DNA of 64,000 bases. It comes from Nitrosospira multiformis. Its GTDB lineage: Bacteria > Pseudomonadota > Gammaproteobacteria > Burkholderiales > Nitrosomonadaceae. Position 1 is the stretch's first letter. Each line of letters begins with the position of its first letter. Location of the stretch: contig NZ_QAOK01000002.1 in NCBI RefSeq assembly GCF_003050865.1, positions 124,001-188,000 of the forward strand. Direction: 5' to 3'. Below the pieces are notes generated by a model. That model was given only the letters and a program-made list of their open reading frames with translations. It did not search any database and had not been told where the DNA came from. Below are positions 1 through 9,225 of the stretch, piece after piece. The translations under genes were made by a program, and so were the position numbers.

Positions 1-51
1 TCGGTACTCCTGCGTTATACGGTATGCTCATGCCGCAGCACGCTTATATCA

Positions 52-1105
52 ATGGACTCGTCGAATATGAAAAATTCCATTGCGCTCCTCTTGCACCTCA
101 TCCATCACTATTTCATTTGGGTGATCGTAGCCTCTTATTTTGTTGCTGCGATATTGCCGGCGTTTGGGCTGTGGATTCGTAACGCGGGCTTGGGTCGCGT
201 AGAGGTACTTCATCGGGAGGTTACTTTTTCCCTTCCTCTCGTGATGCTGGCGACACTGCTATTTAACGCCGGTTTAGGGATGAAGATCGAGGAAGTGAGG
301 AACCTGCTGAAAAACCCCTTGGTACTGTTGGGCGAGTATTCGGAAATCTGGCGGTCCCACTGACTTTCATCATCGCCCTAAGCTTCGCAATGAAGCTTTG
401 GCATAACCCCGAAGAGGTCCAGTTGATCCTCGTCGGGCTTGTTTTTGTGGCCGCTATGCCAATTGCTGGTTCCTCAACCGCGTGGACCCAGAATGCCAAC
501 GGGAATCTAGCATTGAGCCTCGGGCTCGTCCTGCTCACGATGTTCCTCAGCCCACTGTTATCGCCGCTTGTCCTCCACGCCGTGGGTTTCATGGCTACAG
601 GTGACTACTCAGAAGATTTGCATGAACTCGCTTCCAACGGAGTCGGGACTTTCCTTGGAACGTGGGTCATCCTCCCTTCGCTGCTCGGTATCCTGACGAA
701 TCGGTTCATTGGAGAGCGACGCATCGAGATGATGAAGCCTTACGTAAAGCTCATAAATTATTGCGTTCTTGTATTGCTTAACTATCCAAATGCCTCGCTC
801 ACCCTGCCAGCGGTAGTGGCGGAACCTGACATCGGCTTTTTGGCGTTGATATTAGTGATCACCATTGCGCTTTGTCTTGTCGCCTTTCTCGGGATACCTG
901 TTGGTCGTATTTTGGGAAGTGAGCGGGATGAATCTCGCTATTGTTTGGCCTCGGAATGAATAATAATGGCTCGGTGCTTGTATTAGCCTCCATGGCAATG
1001 GTCGATCGCCCGCTAATTATGCTGCCCATTATTTTCTATAACCTCGTGCAACACCTTGTGGCTTCGCTGGTTGATTCCGTTTTGTTTCGGCGGCAGATGA
1101 GGTGA
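52..1105 (+). pseudogene. Frameshifted bile acid:sodium symporter-like (BASS) transporter
   Basis: The segment reads as one membrane transporter only if two frame changes are allowed. Residues from 52 give an N-terminal helix set ending near 335; the protein continues in another frame (VFGNLAVPLTFIIALSFAM) through about 940; it ends in a third frame with FGLGMNNNGS and stops at 1103-1105. Family members are single proteins of roughly 300-350 residues with many helices, carrying sodium-coupled organic anions across the inner membrane. Family assignment rests on the helix pattern and the GLGMNNNG-type motif. Two frameshifts argue for a dead gene, although sequencing error cannot be excluded. 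The start at 52 is the first plausible ATG; the window edge lies just upstream. Confidence 0.6.
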
Positions 1106-1296
1106 AAAAGAGATTTGCTCTAGCTTGTGAAAGATTTGGCCGATCAAAAAGCTGCGCAACCGGTGTGCGGAATAGGATATTCTTGTCTCAGCCAGCAGCT
1201 TTTGAGGTTGGACAATGGACTTGTTATATTGATACCTTCCACGTATTGGGGTAGGCGATTCAAAAGTGGTGCGTGCGGTCAGGCCAGAAGGATTCT

Positions 1297-1656
1297 TCAG
1301 CCGAGATCTATACCTTTTTCTCCTCCTTTGGGTCCCCAGAATACCACCCAGGTTCCAAAATCGCTCGAGAAATTCTCGAACCGGTGCTCAACGTTGGCGG
1401 GTACAAAAAGGCAGTCGCCCTCTTTGAATGGATAACGCTCCCCCTCGATCACCAGCTCACCCATTCCCCGATGCACGAAATAGACTTCATCCTGCTCGTG
1501 CGGCGTTTGCGGATCATGCCCGATGGGAGCGTAATATTCGACTGACATGGTGCCATGCGCCAGCGCAATGGCAAAACGTTCTCCCATTGGCCATTCCGCG
1601 GTTACGGGACCGGGAATGCGGGACAGTACTTCTTCAACGGTGGCTTTGATTTTCAA
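1297..1656 (-). CDS. Cupin-domain protein
   Basis: A 119-residue single-domain cupin. The two cupin motifs are visible: HDPQTPHEQDEVYFVHRGMG with its metal-ligand histidines and glutamate, and later GDCLFVPANVEHRFENF with the second histidine. Proteins of this size are usually small beta-barrels binding a divalent metal, acting as sugar or small-acid isomerases, dioxygenases or sensors; the substrate cannot be told from sequence. No signal peptide, so probably cytoplasmic. It stands alone between a broken transporter and a small membrane protein gene, with no operon partner. Confidence 0.75.
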   Translation of the reverse strand: MKIKATVEEVLSRIPGPVTAEWPMGERFAIALAHGTMSVEYYAPIGHDPQTPHEQDEVYFVHRGMGELVIEGERYPFKEGDCLFVPANVEHRFENFSSDFGTWVVFWGPKGGEKGIDLG

Positions 1657-1768
1657 TGAAGACTCCTATCGGAAAAGATCGTTTGTTTATGTCTCGATAC
1701 GAAATATCGCCTGCCCTCATCCCCTGGCGCTGTGAAAGGCAGAACGCATGCAAGAAATGCTATAAACG

Positions 1769-2080
1769 TTATTTGTTAGGAAGAGATTCCTCCGAAGTCT
1801 CGTCCGATATTTCCTGAAATCTGCCTGACAAAGCAGCTAGAAACTCGCTGCGGGAGGTCAGAAACCGGTAAAGCGGATAGGCAAGAACACCAAAGACTGC
1901 ACCCAGAAGCAGACCGGCAAACGGAGCTAAAAAGAGAGCGAGCAGCGCGCGACCGATCCCGCTGCTTTCGAAAGTGAAAAGTGCGTTTAAAGGAGAAAAT
2001 AGCGTATTGGCGCAACAGAACGACAACGAGTTGAATTTTATAAAGGAGATGAAGTCGAGCTGGACTAAGTATCTGTTCAT
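1769..2080 (-). CDS. Small hypothetical membrane protein
   Basis: A 103-residue protein not recognised by family. The ATG at 2080 is preferred over upstream in-frame starts because GAGGA lies a few bases before it on the minus strand. The middle holds a strongly hydrophobic stretch (ALLALFLAPFAGLLLGAVFG) followed by another hydrophobic segment, suggesting one or two membrane helices. The C-terminus is acidic and polar (EISDETSEESLPNK). Nothing in the surroundings points to a function. Confidence 0.45.
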   Translation of the reverse strand: MNRYLVQLDFISFIKFNSLSFCCANTLFSPLNALFTFESSGIGRALLALFLAPFAGLLLGAVFGVLAYPLYRFLTSRSEFLAALSGRFQEISDETSEESLPNK

Positions 2081-2207
2081 AGTGTCCTCACAAGGAAACC
2101 CGCGACACAATTGATTGCCCCAGCAGCAATGTGGATTATCAGGGTTATCGGGATTATCGATTGAGAAAAGATAATACACCGGAACGTCTTCCGATATTCC
2201 TGCGTGA

Positions 2208-2440
2208 TTAAAGTCGGGGGATTCCTGCAGCGCTCAGACGTGGCATCCGAGCCACCCCTGAGACGCTTCGGTGGGTTCCTGCTGCTGGCGACCTTGCCGC
2301 ATCGCTCACTTCACAGGCGAACCGGGCGTGTCCCGCCCTTAAAATGTTGATCGCGCCGACAGCATCGGCGTTTTCCTCGAAACCGCATTCCACACACTCG
2401 AACCTGGCTTGCGTCTGGCGATTACCGGCTGATAAAGGCT
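2208..2440 (-). pseudogene. tnpB: Remnant of IS200/IS605-type TnpB (OrfB)
   Basis: The minus strand encodes only the C-terminal end of a TnpB-type protein: NRQTQARFECVECGFEENAD, then AVGAINILRAGH. This is the second half of the TnpB zinc ribbon plus the closing RuvC-like segment with its aspartate. The rest of the roughly 370-residue protein is absent upstream, and no TnpA lies nearby. A GC-rich stretch at about 2514-2545 (ccccgccctgaaggacgagg) resembles ends seen on such elements. It is a dead scrap of an insertion sequence. Confidence 0.7.
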
Positions 2441-2621
2441 TGGAGGCGTTTCAAGGCTTAATGGCTCTGCTTATAAAGAGTGTTGCAGGACGGCTACGCC
2501 GTCCGTGCTATCCTTCCCCGCCCTGAAGGACGAGGCTTGCCTCGCATCGAGGTCAGTAAATATCGTCCTGTTTCATCAGTTTCCCCCAAGGTTCACTGCT
2601 GAGCTCCTGGGCCAATCCACA

Positions 2622-3017
2622 TCAATGTAACGCTATCGAAGCAATATAATCGCGTTTCGCAGGTTGCGACGCCATCCTGTGGTGAAAAGCAGCTTCGGTA
2701 GCTTTCTCTGCCGCCCGCTTGTATTTTTGCACTAGAGCGGCGTGTGACTGTGAATTCTGCTCGTGTCTTCCGTACGGGTAGCTTTTGTCCTCGTAATACT
2801 GGAGCCGCTTCTCGTGTTCCGCTGCTATTTCCAGGAGTTTCCTGGCTCGGTTTTCATACCGCCTGGCGAGCTCGTCATGGTCGACAAAAGTTCTGATACT
2901 TTGTGCGGCCATGCCCGCATTGCCGTTCCTTGCTTCGAGCATACCGGTCTCGGTGCAAGAGGCCAGCAAGCCCAGCATGGATATGGATGTTAAAAACTTC
3001 CTTATTTCTTTTTCCAT
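2622..3017 (-). CDS. Putative small lipoprotein
   Basis: A 131-residue protein starting at the ATG at 3017, with GGAG about ten bases upstream. The N-terminus is a short basic head (MEKEIRKF), a hydrophobic core and a lipobox-like LLASC, so signal peptidase II processing and lipidation at that cysteine are likely. The mature part is highly charged and probably helical (RYENRARKLLEIAAEHEKRL). Family not recognised. The 5' extension of the frame encodes nothing signal-like and was left out. Confidence 0.55.
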   Translation of the reverse strand: MEKEIRKFLTSISMLGLLASCTETGMLEARNGNAGMAAQSIRTFVDHDELARRYENRARKLLEIAAEHEKRLQYYEDKSYPYGRHEQNSQSHAALVQKYKRAAEKATEAAFHHRMASQPAKRDYIASIALH

Positions 3018-3096
3018 GATAGGTAGACTCCAATCTCCAATGAAATGGATGAAGTGAAGGCCACTCCATCCTGATGCGTCCATGACATTGGAACAT

Positions 3097-3626
3097 TGTA
3101 CTCAGTATTACTATAAATAAAATTCACATGTTTTGATTATTATCATAATAATTTACTTATATATTAGGAACCTTACGTCCCTAACTGTGGTTCTCTCTGG
3201 AATATGCCAAAAAATGATATTCCTGCTTACTTTTGCTGTTCGAGCCTTAACGGAGGCAGAGTGTGAGCGAGCAAGGCCGATCTATCACTAGATCTGGCCT
3301 AGTGATAGATACACGCTGGCGAAATCCCCTCCAAACCCAACCACCGGCCCTACCCCAATAAACAGCACCGTCTCGAGAACACGCAATATATTTCACAACA
3401 CCTGCTTCGCTCCGAGAACAAGCATGACATTTTCATTAACCCTGGCACAATTCCGCCCGAACGAGTCGATAGAAGTTGACCCTCAGCCGTCCGGTGCTAG
3501 ACTAAAGAGAATAGGTGTTCTTGCTGTGGTATTGCAGCCAGATTGCCGAAGCTATTGAGCGTCTGAGTCGGGGAACTACACGGATTGCTCAGCCGATTCC
3601 TCGAATGTTTCTACAGAGAGACCGCT
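3097..3626. other. Intergenic region upstream of lon, with a perfect palindrome
   Basis: About 530 bases without a convincing gene. It is A+T-rich on the left (3100-3180) and holds a perfect 12-base inverted repeat at 3280-3310. The lon promoter must lie in its right part, but no clear -35/-10 pair could be chosen. Confidence 0.5.
3280..3310. repeat. Perfect 12-bp inverted repeat, 7-base loop
   Basis: The arms atctatcactag and ctagtgatagat are exact reverse complements around atctggc. No T-run follows on either strand, so it is not an ordinary intrinsic terminator. It may be a protein-binding site or a remnant end, about 320 bases upstream of lon. Confidence 0.6.
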
Positions 3627-5999
3627 ATGGGAGAGCTTATTGTAGCCAAGCCGGAATTGCCTCAGGACGTGATTGCCCTCATACCCATGCGCAATGTAGT
3701 GCTGTTCCCGCATGTTCTGACTGCAATCACTGTGGGGCGCGCAAAATCTATTGCTGCACTGGAGCATGCGCTCGATCCTAAACGACCGCTCGGCATCATC
3801 CTGCAAAAAGATCCTGCTGTGGATGAGCCGGGGCGGGATGCGCTGTTTAACGTGGGCACCGTGGTGAATGTTGTCCGGCATCTTGCCTCCCCTGACGGGT
3901 TGCGGCATGCCGTCTGCCAGGGACTGAGCCGCTTTTCCATTGAAGAAATGATTGAGGATTATCCGTTTCTCGCCGCCCGTGTGCGGCTTATTATGGAACC
4001 CGATGAGGTATCGACGGAGGCTGAGGCCCTTGCGATGCAGTTGCGGGAGCGTACGGTGGAGATACTCTCTCTGCTGCCCGGTGTACCGGCAGAACTGGCT
4101 CATGCGTTACAGGCTACTCGCGCACCTTCGCATCTGGCTGATATCGCCGCGAGCCTGCTCGATACCGAAGTTGCAGAGAAGCAGATGTTGCTCGAAACGG
4201 TCAGTACGGAGGAGCGGCTGCGCAAGGTGCTTCAGATTTTGTCGCGTCGCATCGAGGTGCTGAGACTATCACAGGAGATTGGTGAGCGGACGAAAGAGCA
4301 TCTGGAAGACCGTGAGCGCAAGTTTCTATTGCGTGAGCAATTGAAGACGATCCAGAAAGAGCTCGGTGAGACGGAGGGGGACGACGAGGAAATAGAGAAG
4401 CTGGATGAAGCGATCGCCGAGGCCGGCATGCCGGAAGAGATCGAGGCGCAAGCCAGAAAGGAATTGCAGCGCTTAAAGCGCATGCCTTCAGCTTCCAGTG
4501 AATATTCGATGCTGCACACTTACCTTGAATGGATGACGGAGCTGCCCTGGAAGCTCCCGGAGGATGCGCCCATCGACCTCGATGTCGCACGCCAGATTCT
4601 CGAACACGATCATTTCGGACTTGAGCGCGTCAAGCAGCGCATTATCGAATTCCTGGCCGTTCAGAAGTTGAAGCCCCAGGGGCGTGCTCCTATCGTGTGT
4701 TTTGTCGGTCCGCCTGGGGTGGGCAAGACTTCGCTCGGCCAGAGCATTGCCCGGGCATTGCAGCGGCCGTTCGTGCGCGTGTCATTGGGCGGCGTGCACG
4801 ACGAGGCGGAAATGCGAGGCCATCGCCGTACCTACATCGGGGCCATGCCGGGTAACATTGTGCAGAGCCTGCGCAAGGCCGGCGCGCGCAACTGTGTAAT
4901 GATGCTCGATGAGGTTGATAAAATGTCTGCCAGTCTCCACGGTGATCCATCGGCAGCCTTGCTTGAGGTGTTGGACCCCGAACAAAATTCCACGTTCCGG
5001 GATAATTACCTGGGTGTACCCTTCGATCTGAGCCGTGTTGTTTTCATCGCTACGGCGAATGTCATTGATAATGTGCCGCCGCCGGTGCGCGACCGGATGG
5101 AGATTATCGACCTTCCGGGCTATACCAGGGAGGAGAAGCTTCAGATCGCGCAGCGTTATCTTGTCGGCCGTCAACGAGAGGCCAACGGGCTGAGCGAGGA
5201 CCAGTGCGAGATAACGGTGGAAGCGCTCGAAGGCATTATCGCTAATTACACCCGTGAGGCGGGGGTGCGGCAACTCGAACGGGAGATCGGGCGGGTCATG
5301 CGGCATGCAGCCATGCGGGTTGCCTCGGATGCGGAGGCCAAGGTGCGCGTGGACGCCGCAGATCTGGATGCTATTCTCGGACCTGCCAAATTCGAGCACG
5401 AGACCGGGCTGCTCACCAGTTTGCCAGGTGTTGCGACGGGACTTGCCTGGACGCCTGTAGGCGGCGACATTCTTTTTATTGAAGCAACGCGGGTGAGCGG
5501 ACGCGGACAACTTATTTTGACCGGGCAGCTTGGCGGTGTAATGAAGGAAAGCGCTCAGGCCGCGCTTACGTTGTTGAAAGGTCGGGCAGACAGTCTTCAC
5601 ATTCCCGAATCCGTATTTGAAGGCATCGATGTGCACGTGCACGTGCCGGCAGGTGCTATCCCTAAAGATGGTCCCAGTGCGGGTGTGGCGATGTTTATAG
5701 CGCTTGCTTCGCTATTTACCAACCGGCCGGTACACCGGGATGCGGCGATGACGGGGGAGATCAGCCTGCGAGGGATGGTGTTGCCGGTGGGAGGTATCAA
5801 GGAGAAGGTGCTTGCCGCCCAGCGCGCGGGCCTGCGCAGGGTGCTGCTGCCTGCACGCAACGAGAAAGACCTGCGCGAGGTGCCTGAAACAACGCGTTCC
5901 ACATTGGAGTTCGTTTTTCTGGAAACAGTGGATGATGCGATTCAAACATCGCTGGGTCAGCGGGTGCGACGTCAGGAGTCGGAGTTCAAGCTTGTTTGA
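3627..5999 (+). CDS. lon: Lon ATP-dependent protease
   Basis: A 790-residue Lon protease, the cytoplasmic homo-oligomeric AAA+ serine protease that degrades misfolded and regulatory proteins. Order of domains: N-terminal substrate domain starting at VIALIPMRNVVLFP, a coiled linker (LREQLKTIQKELGE), AAA+ module with Walker A GPPGVGKTS near residue 361 and Walker B MMLDEVDKM, then the protease domain with catalytic Ser in KDGPSAGVAM (about 684) and Lys in GGIKEKVLAA (about 727). Length is normal for the family. The ATG at 3627 is preferred to the in-frame ATG at 3585 because GAGAG precedes it and homologues begin close to this point. Monocistronic; clpP and clpX are not adjacent. Confidence 0.97.
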   Translation: MGELIVAKPELPQDVIALIPMRNVVLFPHVLTAITVGRAKSIAALEHALDPKRPLGIILQKDPAVDEPGRDALFNVGTVVNVVRHLASPDGLRHAVCQGLSRFSIEEMIEDYPFLAARVRLIMEPDEVSTEAEALAMQLRERTVEILSLLPGVPAELAHALQATRAPSHLADIAASLLDTEVAEKQMLLETVSTEERLRKVLQILSRRIEVLRLSQEIGERTKEHLEDRERKFLLREQLKTIQKELGETEGDDEEIEKLDEAIAEAGMPEEIEAQARKELQRLKRMPSASSEYSMLHTYLEWMTELPWKLPEDAPIDLDVARQILEHDHFGLERVKQRIIEFLAVQKLKPQGRAPIVCFVGPPGVGKTSLGQSIARALQRPFVRVSLGGVHDEAEMRGHRRTYIGAMPGNIVQSLRKAGARNCVMMLDEVDKMSASLHGDPSAALLEVLDPEQNSTFRDNYLGVPFDLSRVVFIATANVIDNVPPPVRDRMEIIDLPGYTREEKLQIAQRYLVGRQREANGLSEDQCEITVEALEGIIANYTREAGVRQLEREIGRVMRHAAMRVASDAEAKVRVDAADLDAILGPAKFEHETGLLTSLPGVATGLAWTPVGGDILFIEATRVSGRGQLILTGQLGGVMKESAQAALTLLKGRADSLHIPESVFEGIDVHVHVPAGAIPKDGPSAGVAMFIALASLFTNRPVHRDAAMTGEISLRGMVLPVGGIKEKVLAAQRAGLRRVLLPARNEKDLREVPETTRSTLEFVFLETVDDAIQTSLGQRVRRQESEFKLV

Positions 6000-6071
6000 G
6001 TGGATGCTCCCCTCTTTGATGGGTACAAGCCCTCCTGATTCATTCGCCCTTCTTTAATCACTTTACGTCGC

Positions 6072-6092
6072 TTATCTCTTATCTCTTATCTC
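6072..6092. repeat. Three tandem copies of a 7-base unit at the dioxygenase stop codon
   Basis: The unit ttatctc is repeated three times without error. The repeat covers the stop codon of the minus-strand dioxygenase gene, so a gain or loss of one unit would shift the reading end and change the C-terminus, which already reads KRDKR. Confidence 0.6.
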
Positions 6093-6822
6093 TTTTCTCC
6101 GTTTTCAGTCCCACATCGAATGTAGTCGCATAACCACCCTCTGCTTCGGTAAGCTTGAGCATCAGTTGTGTTCCACCCTTGAGATAGATGCTGTCATCTT
6201 CATTCCTGGTCCTCTGCTGGTATGAACCCTTTCTCGCATACCCGGCATAGGGGGATTGTGCGTGCACCTTATCGGTAATCGCATCATCGAAATAGAGTTG
6301 GGACGTAAATTCACTACCATGCGTATATCCAGGCTTGGTACGTATCTTGAAATGAATATGAACAGTTCTGCCAGGATACCAGCCAGGATAAATGGTGATA
6401 AAACGCACGCTGCCGTTTCTGTCCGTTACCTGATAGCCGCGAAGGAATTTTTTTCCCACTGTATTGAAATTCCTGTCCTCGACATCAGAATAGATTCCCT
6501 GTGCATCGCAATGCCAGATATCGACTATGGCATTGGCAAGCGGCAGGCACCTGTCTGTACCCTCGTTACCTACCGTGAAAACGCGCATTTCAAGTGCAAG
6601 CGGAAGGCCGTCTTTTACCGAGCCATCGGAAGGATCGGATCGAACGTCTGAACGGTGCAGGCGCTCATCGACGAAATAGGGGCCTTCCGTTTGCTGAGGT
6701 GTTATCACGCATGAAATCATCTTACGGGCTACCTCCTCACTTCCGGCGTTGATGGATGAATTTCGACCCAGCATACTGATTCCGGTTATCCCAAGCAATC
6801 CCAGCAGTTTTCGTCGATTCAT
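6079..6822 (-). CDS. Intradiol ring-cleavage dioxygenase-like protein, probably exported
   Basis: A 247-residue protein of the intradiol dioxygenase family (catechol or protocatechuate 3,4-type), which uses Fe(III) to open aromatic diols. Expected iron ligands are present: Tyr111 in GIYSDV, Tyr149 in YPGWYPGR, and His155 and His157 in VHIHFK. The N-terminus MNRRKLLGLLGITGISML resembles a Tat signal, so the enzyme is probably translocated. ATG at 6822 has GGGGAG upstream. No other aromatic pathway gene is near, so the substrate is unknown; such stand-alone exported members occur in bacteria that do not grow on aromatics. Confidence 0.8.
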   Translation of the reverse strand: MNRRKLLGLLGITGISMLGRNSSINAGSEEVARKMISCVITPQQTEGPYFVDERLHRSDVRSDPSDGSVKDGLPLALEMRVFTVGNEGTDRCLPLANAIVDIWHCDAQGIYSDVEDRNFNTVGKKFLRGYQVTDRNGSVRFITIYPGWYPGRTVHIHFKIRTKPGYTHGSEFTSQLYFDDAITDKVHAQSPYAGYARKGSYQQRTRNEDDSIYLKGGTQLMLKLTEAEGGYATTFDVGLKTEKRDKR

Positions 6823-6948
6823 GCCTGCTCCCCATTTTGTGTTCCTCGATGATGAAGCGCCTGATATGCGATTGGACCGCCCCAAGCTTGGGGGGTTGCC
6901 CGCTTTTGAAGTTCCTGCTGGAAGGACCGAGCCTGCGATATCTCTATG

Positions 6949-7022
6949 AGTCGGCGAGCAAGCAATACAAACGTCATATCCGCGGAAGCCGGTATCCAGC
7001 GACGTTCAAAGCACGCCATTCA
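6949..7022. repeat. Dispersed intergenic repeat, copy 1
   Basis: This stretch matches 52159-52232 over about 70 bases, with tcggcgagcaa and tacaaacgtcat at the start and gccggtat and ttcaaagca further on. It lies between two minus-strand genes. The inner palindrome is imperfect here but perfect in the second copy. Confidence 0.7.
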
Positions 7023-7117
7023 TTGGTTTCGGCTGGATTCCGGTTTACTGGATTCCGGGTGAGGCCCGGAATGACGAGATTCTTGGTATTTTCTGGCCGG
7101 ATCAACAATGCAATATA

Positions 7118-7726
7118 TTACTCGGGCGCGGGATTCCCCTGATTAGACGAGAGTTTGTCCAGCAGGTTGTTCTTCACTGACGGCCATTCATGCTGGAGGA
7201 TCGAATAAACGACAGTATCGCGGATGGAGCCATCGCGCATGATCTGGTGATTGCGCAATATCCCGTCTTGCTTCGCGCCCAGGCGTTCAATTGCGGTCCT
7301 CGAAACCTGGTTGAAAAAATGTGTTCTGAATTCTACCGCTATCGCTTTCTTTTTCTCAAAGACATGCTGGAGCAATAGCAGTTTGCTTTCCGTGTTCACC
7401 CCTGTTTTGCAGACCGATTTCGCATACCAGGTGTAGCCGAGCATGGGGCGCCTGTTTGTTTCATCTACGTTATAGAAACGGGTCGTGCCCACGATTCCGT
7501 CTGTTGCATTGAGCCTCACTGCAAATGCGATGTTTCCTTTTTCAGCATTTTCAATGGCAGTGATCACATAGTTTTCCATCTGCCCGGGCGAGGGTACATT
7601 TGCATACCAGAGCTTCCAGAATTCTCCATCCCTGACCGCATATCGCAAAGGCTCGATGTGATCAGGTGCAAGCGGTTCCAGAGTGACAATCTCACCCTTC
7701 AATACGATACATTCGAGCCAACTCAT
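7118..7726 (-). CDS. GNAT-family N-acetyltransferase
   Basis: A 202-residue protein of the RimJ/RimL-like GNAT type, transferring acetyl from acetyl-CoA to an amine on a protein or small molecule. The typical opening (VTLEPLAPDHIEPL), the central strand AFAVRLNATDGIVGTTRFYN, and IAVEFRTHFFNQVSRTAIER with the characteristic N-x-x-S-x-x-A-x-E pattern are present. No signal or membrane segment. Its stop is 41 bases from nothing of note, and ppa lies upstream on the same strand; a shared transcript is possible. The acceptor cannot be predicted. Confidence 0.85.
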   Translation of the reverse strand: MSWLECIVLKGEIVTLEPLAPDHIEPLRYAVRDGEFWKLWYANVPSPGQMENYVITAIENAEKGNIAFAVRLNATDGIVGTTRFYNVDETNRRPMLGYTWYAKSVCKTGVNTESKLLLLQHVFEKKKAIAVEFRTHFFNQVSRTAIERLGAKQDGILRNHQIMRDGSIRDTVVYSILQHEWPSVKNNLLDKLSSNQGNPAPE

Positions 7727-7767
7727 TTTTTCATGCTGCCTGCTGTTTCCAGTGCTCTTGCCCAGCT

Positions 7768-8316
7768 TTAAAACATTGGTTTTTTGGTAGCCGAGTTATA
7801 GCGGTTCACTCCACTTGTAATTTCCACTTCGGCTTCCATTACCCCTGCCCATCCGGTTATCTTCACCCATTTGCCGGGTTCCAGATCCTTGTAGTGTTCG
7901 AAAAAATGGGCAATCTGTGAACGCGTCAGTTCAGACAAGTCAGTGTGAGATTTCACCGCACGGTAGAGGGCGCACAGTTTGTCGATTGGCACCGCCAGAA
8001 CCTTGGCATCTCCGCCTGCCTCATCGGTCATCTGAAGCATGCCCAGCGGTCGGCACCGTACCACCACTCCTGAGATGAGTGGAACCGGTGAAATCACCAG
8101 AACATCCACAGGATCGCCATCTTCCGAGAGTGTGTGCGGGATATAACCGTAATTACAGGGATAGTGCATGCATGTCGACATGAAGCGGTCAACGAACATT
8201 GCGCCCGTTTCCTTATCCACCTCGTATTTGATGGGATCGGCATTCATGGGTATTTCTATGATGACATTGAAATCGTTCGGCACGTCGCGGCCGGAGCTGA
8301 CTCTGTCAAGATTCAT
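7768..8316 (-). CDS. ppa: Inorganic pyrophosphatase (family I)
   Basis: A 182-residue soluble pyrophosphatase that splits PPi into two phosphates and so drives biosynthetic reactions forward. Family I signatures are visible: [18 protein letters not shown] near the N-terminus, YGYIPHT, and the metal-binding DGDPVDVLV, followed by [15 protein letters not shown]. Length is usual for bacterial enzymes. The divergent hydrolase gene starts 80 bases away; a candidate -10 element for ppa lies in that gap. Confidence 0.96.
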   Translation of the reverse strand: MNLDRVSSGRDVPNDFNVIIEIPMNADPIKYEVDKETGAMFVDRFMSTCMHYPCNYGYIPHTLSEDGDPVDVLVISPVPLISGVVVRCRPLGMLQMTDEAGGDAKVLAVPIDKLCALYRAVKSHTDLSELTRSQIAHFFEHYKDLEPGKWVKITGWAGVMEAEVEITSGVNRYNSATKKPMF

Positions 8317-8350
8317 TCTTGTTCCTGTTACTGTTGACTGAAAAATCGCT

Positions 8351-8356
8351 ATTATA
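8351..8356 (-). promoter_or_regulatory. Candidate -10 element for ppa
   Basis: On the minus strand this reads TATAAT followed directly by AGCG, about 35 bases upstream of the ppa start. The same TATAATAGCG string precedes aroA and rpsU in this window. No good -35 box is present, so this is a sequence match only. Confidence 0.4.
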
Positions 8357-8395
8357 GCTGTCGGCTCCAGGGATTAACTGCGGATTAAACAATCC

Positions 8396-9223
8396 ATGCG
8401 CATGCTGCTCAGCTTGGTCATCATGGCTGCACTCATCTATGTCGTTTTCGCGGCGCTGATATTCTTCGTCCAGCCCAAACTTGTTTATTACCCTGAAATT
8501 GGACGTGGCATCACGGAAACCCCCCATCATTCAGGACTTGTTTACGAGTCTGTCGAACTGGAAACTGCGGATGGCGAAAGGTTACATGGCTGGTTTGTCC
8601 CGGCACCTGCTGCGAAAGCAACTGTCCTGTTTTTTCACGGGAATGCCGGAAACATTTCACACCGGATCGGCTATTTGTCGATGTTTTACCGGCTTGGATA
8701 TAGCACCTTCATTTTCGATTATCGCGGCTACGGCGAAAGTAGCGGCAAACCGACAGAGCAGGGGACATACCGGGATGCTGTTGCTGCATGGCGGTACATA
8801 ACCGAAAAGAAGGCAATTCCGCCTGCTGATGTTGTGTTGTTCGGGGAATCTTTAGGCGGAGCAATCGCTTCCTGGCTGGCGGCCCGCGAAATACCCGGGG
8901 TACTGGTTCTGGCTTCCGCGTTTACCTCGGTCCCTGACATGGGAGCGCAACTGTATCCCTATCTTCCCATCCGGCGGCTTTCCCGTTTCAAATACAACAC
9001 CCTCGAGCATTTGAAGGATGTGAGCTGTCCCGTATTCGTCGCGCACAGTCCTCAGGATGAAATTGTGCCGTTCAAGCAAGGACAGGCCCTGTACGAGGCA
9101 GCACGCAATCCAAAGCAATTCGTCGAGCTGCAGGGCGGTCACAATGAGGGCTTCATTTACACGAGGGAAGACTGGGCAAATGCTTTGGGTAAATTCATAG
9201 ATGCGAGCCTGGGAAGACGCTGA
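8396..9223 (+). CDS. Membrane-anchored alpha/beta hydrolase
   Basis: A 275-residue serine hydrolase. An N-terminal hydrophobic helix (MLLSLVIMAALIYVVFAALIF) would anchor it in the inner membrane. The fold signatures follow: oxyanion strand FFHGNAGN, DYRGYGESSG, nucleophile elbow GESLGG, the acid in AHSPQDEIVP and the histidine in GGHNEGF. This matches the BEM46/YqkD-like group of esterase-like enzymes with unknown natural substrates. The glycerophosphodiesterase gene begins two bases after its stop, so the two are almost certainly cotranscribed, hinting at a lipid-related role. Confidence 0.85.
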   Translation: MRMLLSLVIMAALIYVVFAALIFFVQPKLVYYPEIGRGITETPHHSGLVYESVELETADGERLHGWFVPAPAAKATVLFFHGNAGNISHRIGYLSMFYRLGYSTFIFDYRGYGESSGKPTEQGTYRDAVAAWRYITEKKAIPPADVVLFGESLGGAIASWLAAREIPGVLVLASAFTSVPDMGAQLYPYLPIRRLSRFKYNTLEHLKDVSCPVFVAHSPQDEIVPFKQGQALYEAARNPKQFVELQGGHNEGFIYTREDWANALGKFIDASLGRR

Positions 9224-9225
9224 AT

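Noticed and set aside
4782-5642. Minus-strand open frame opposite lon
   Set aside because: Antisense to the Lon AAA+ and protease domains; no domain of its own.
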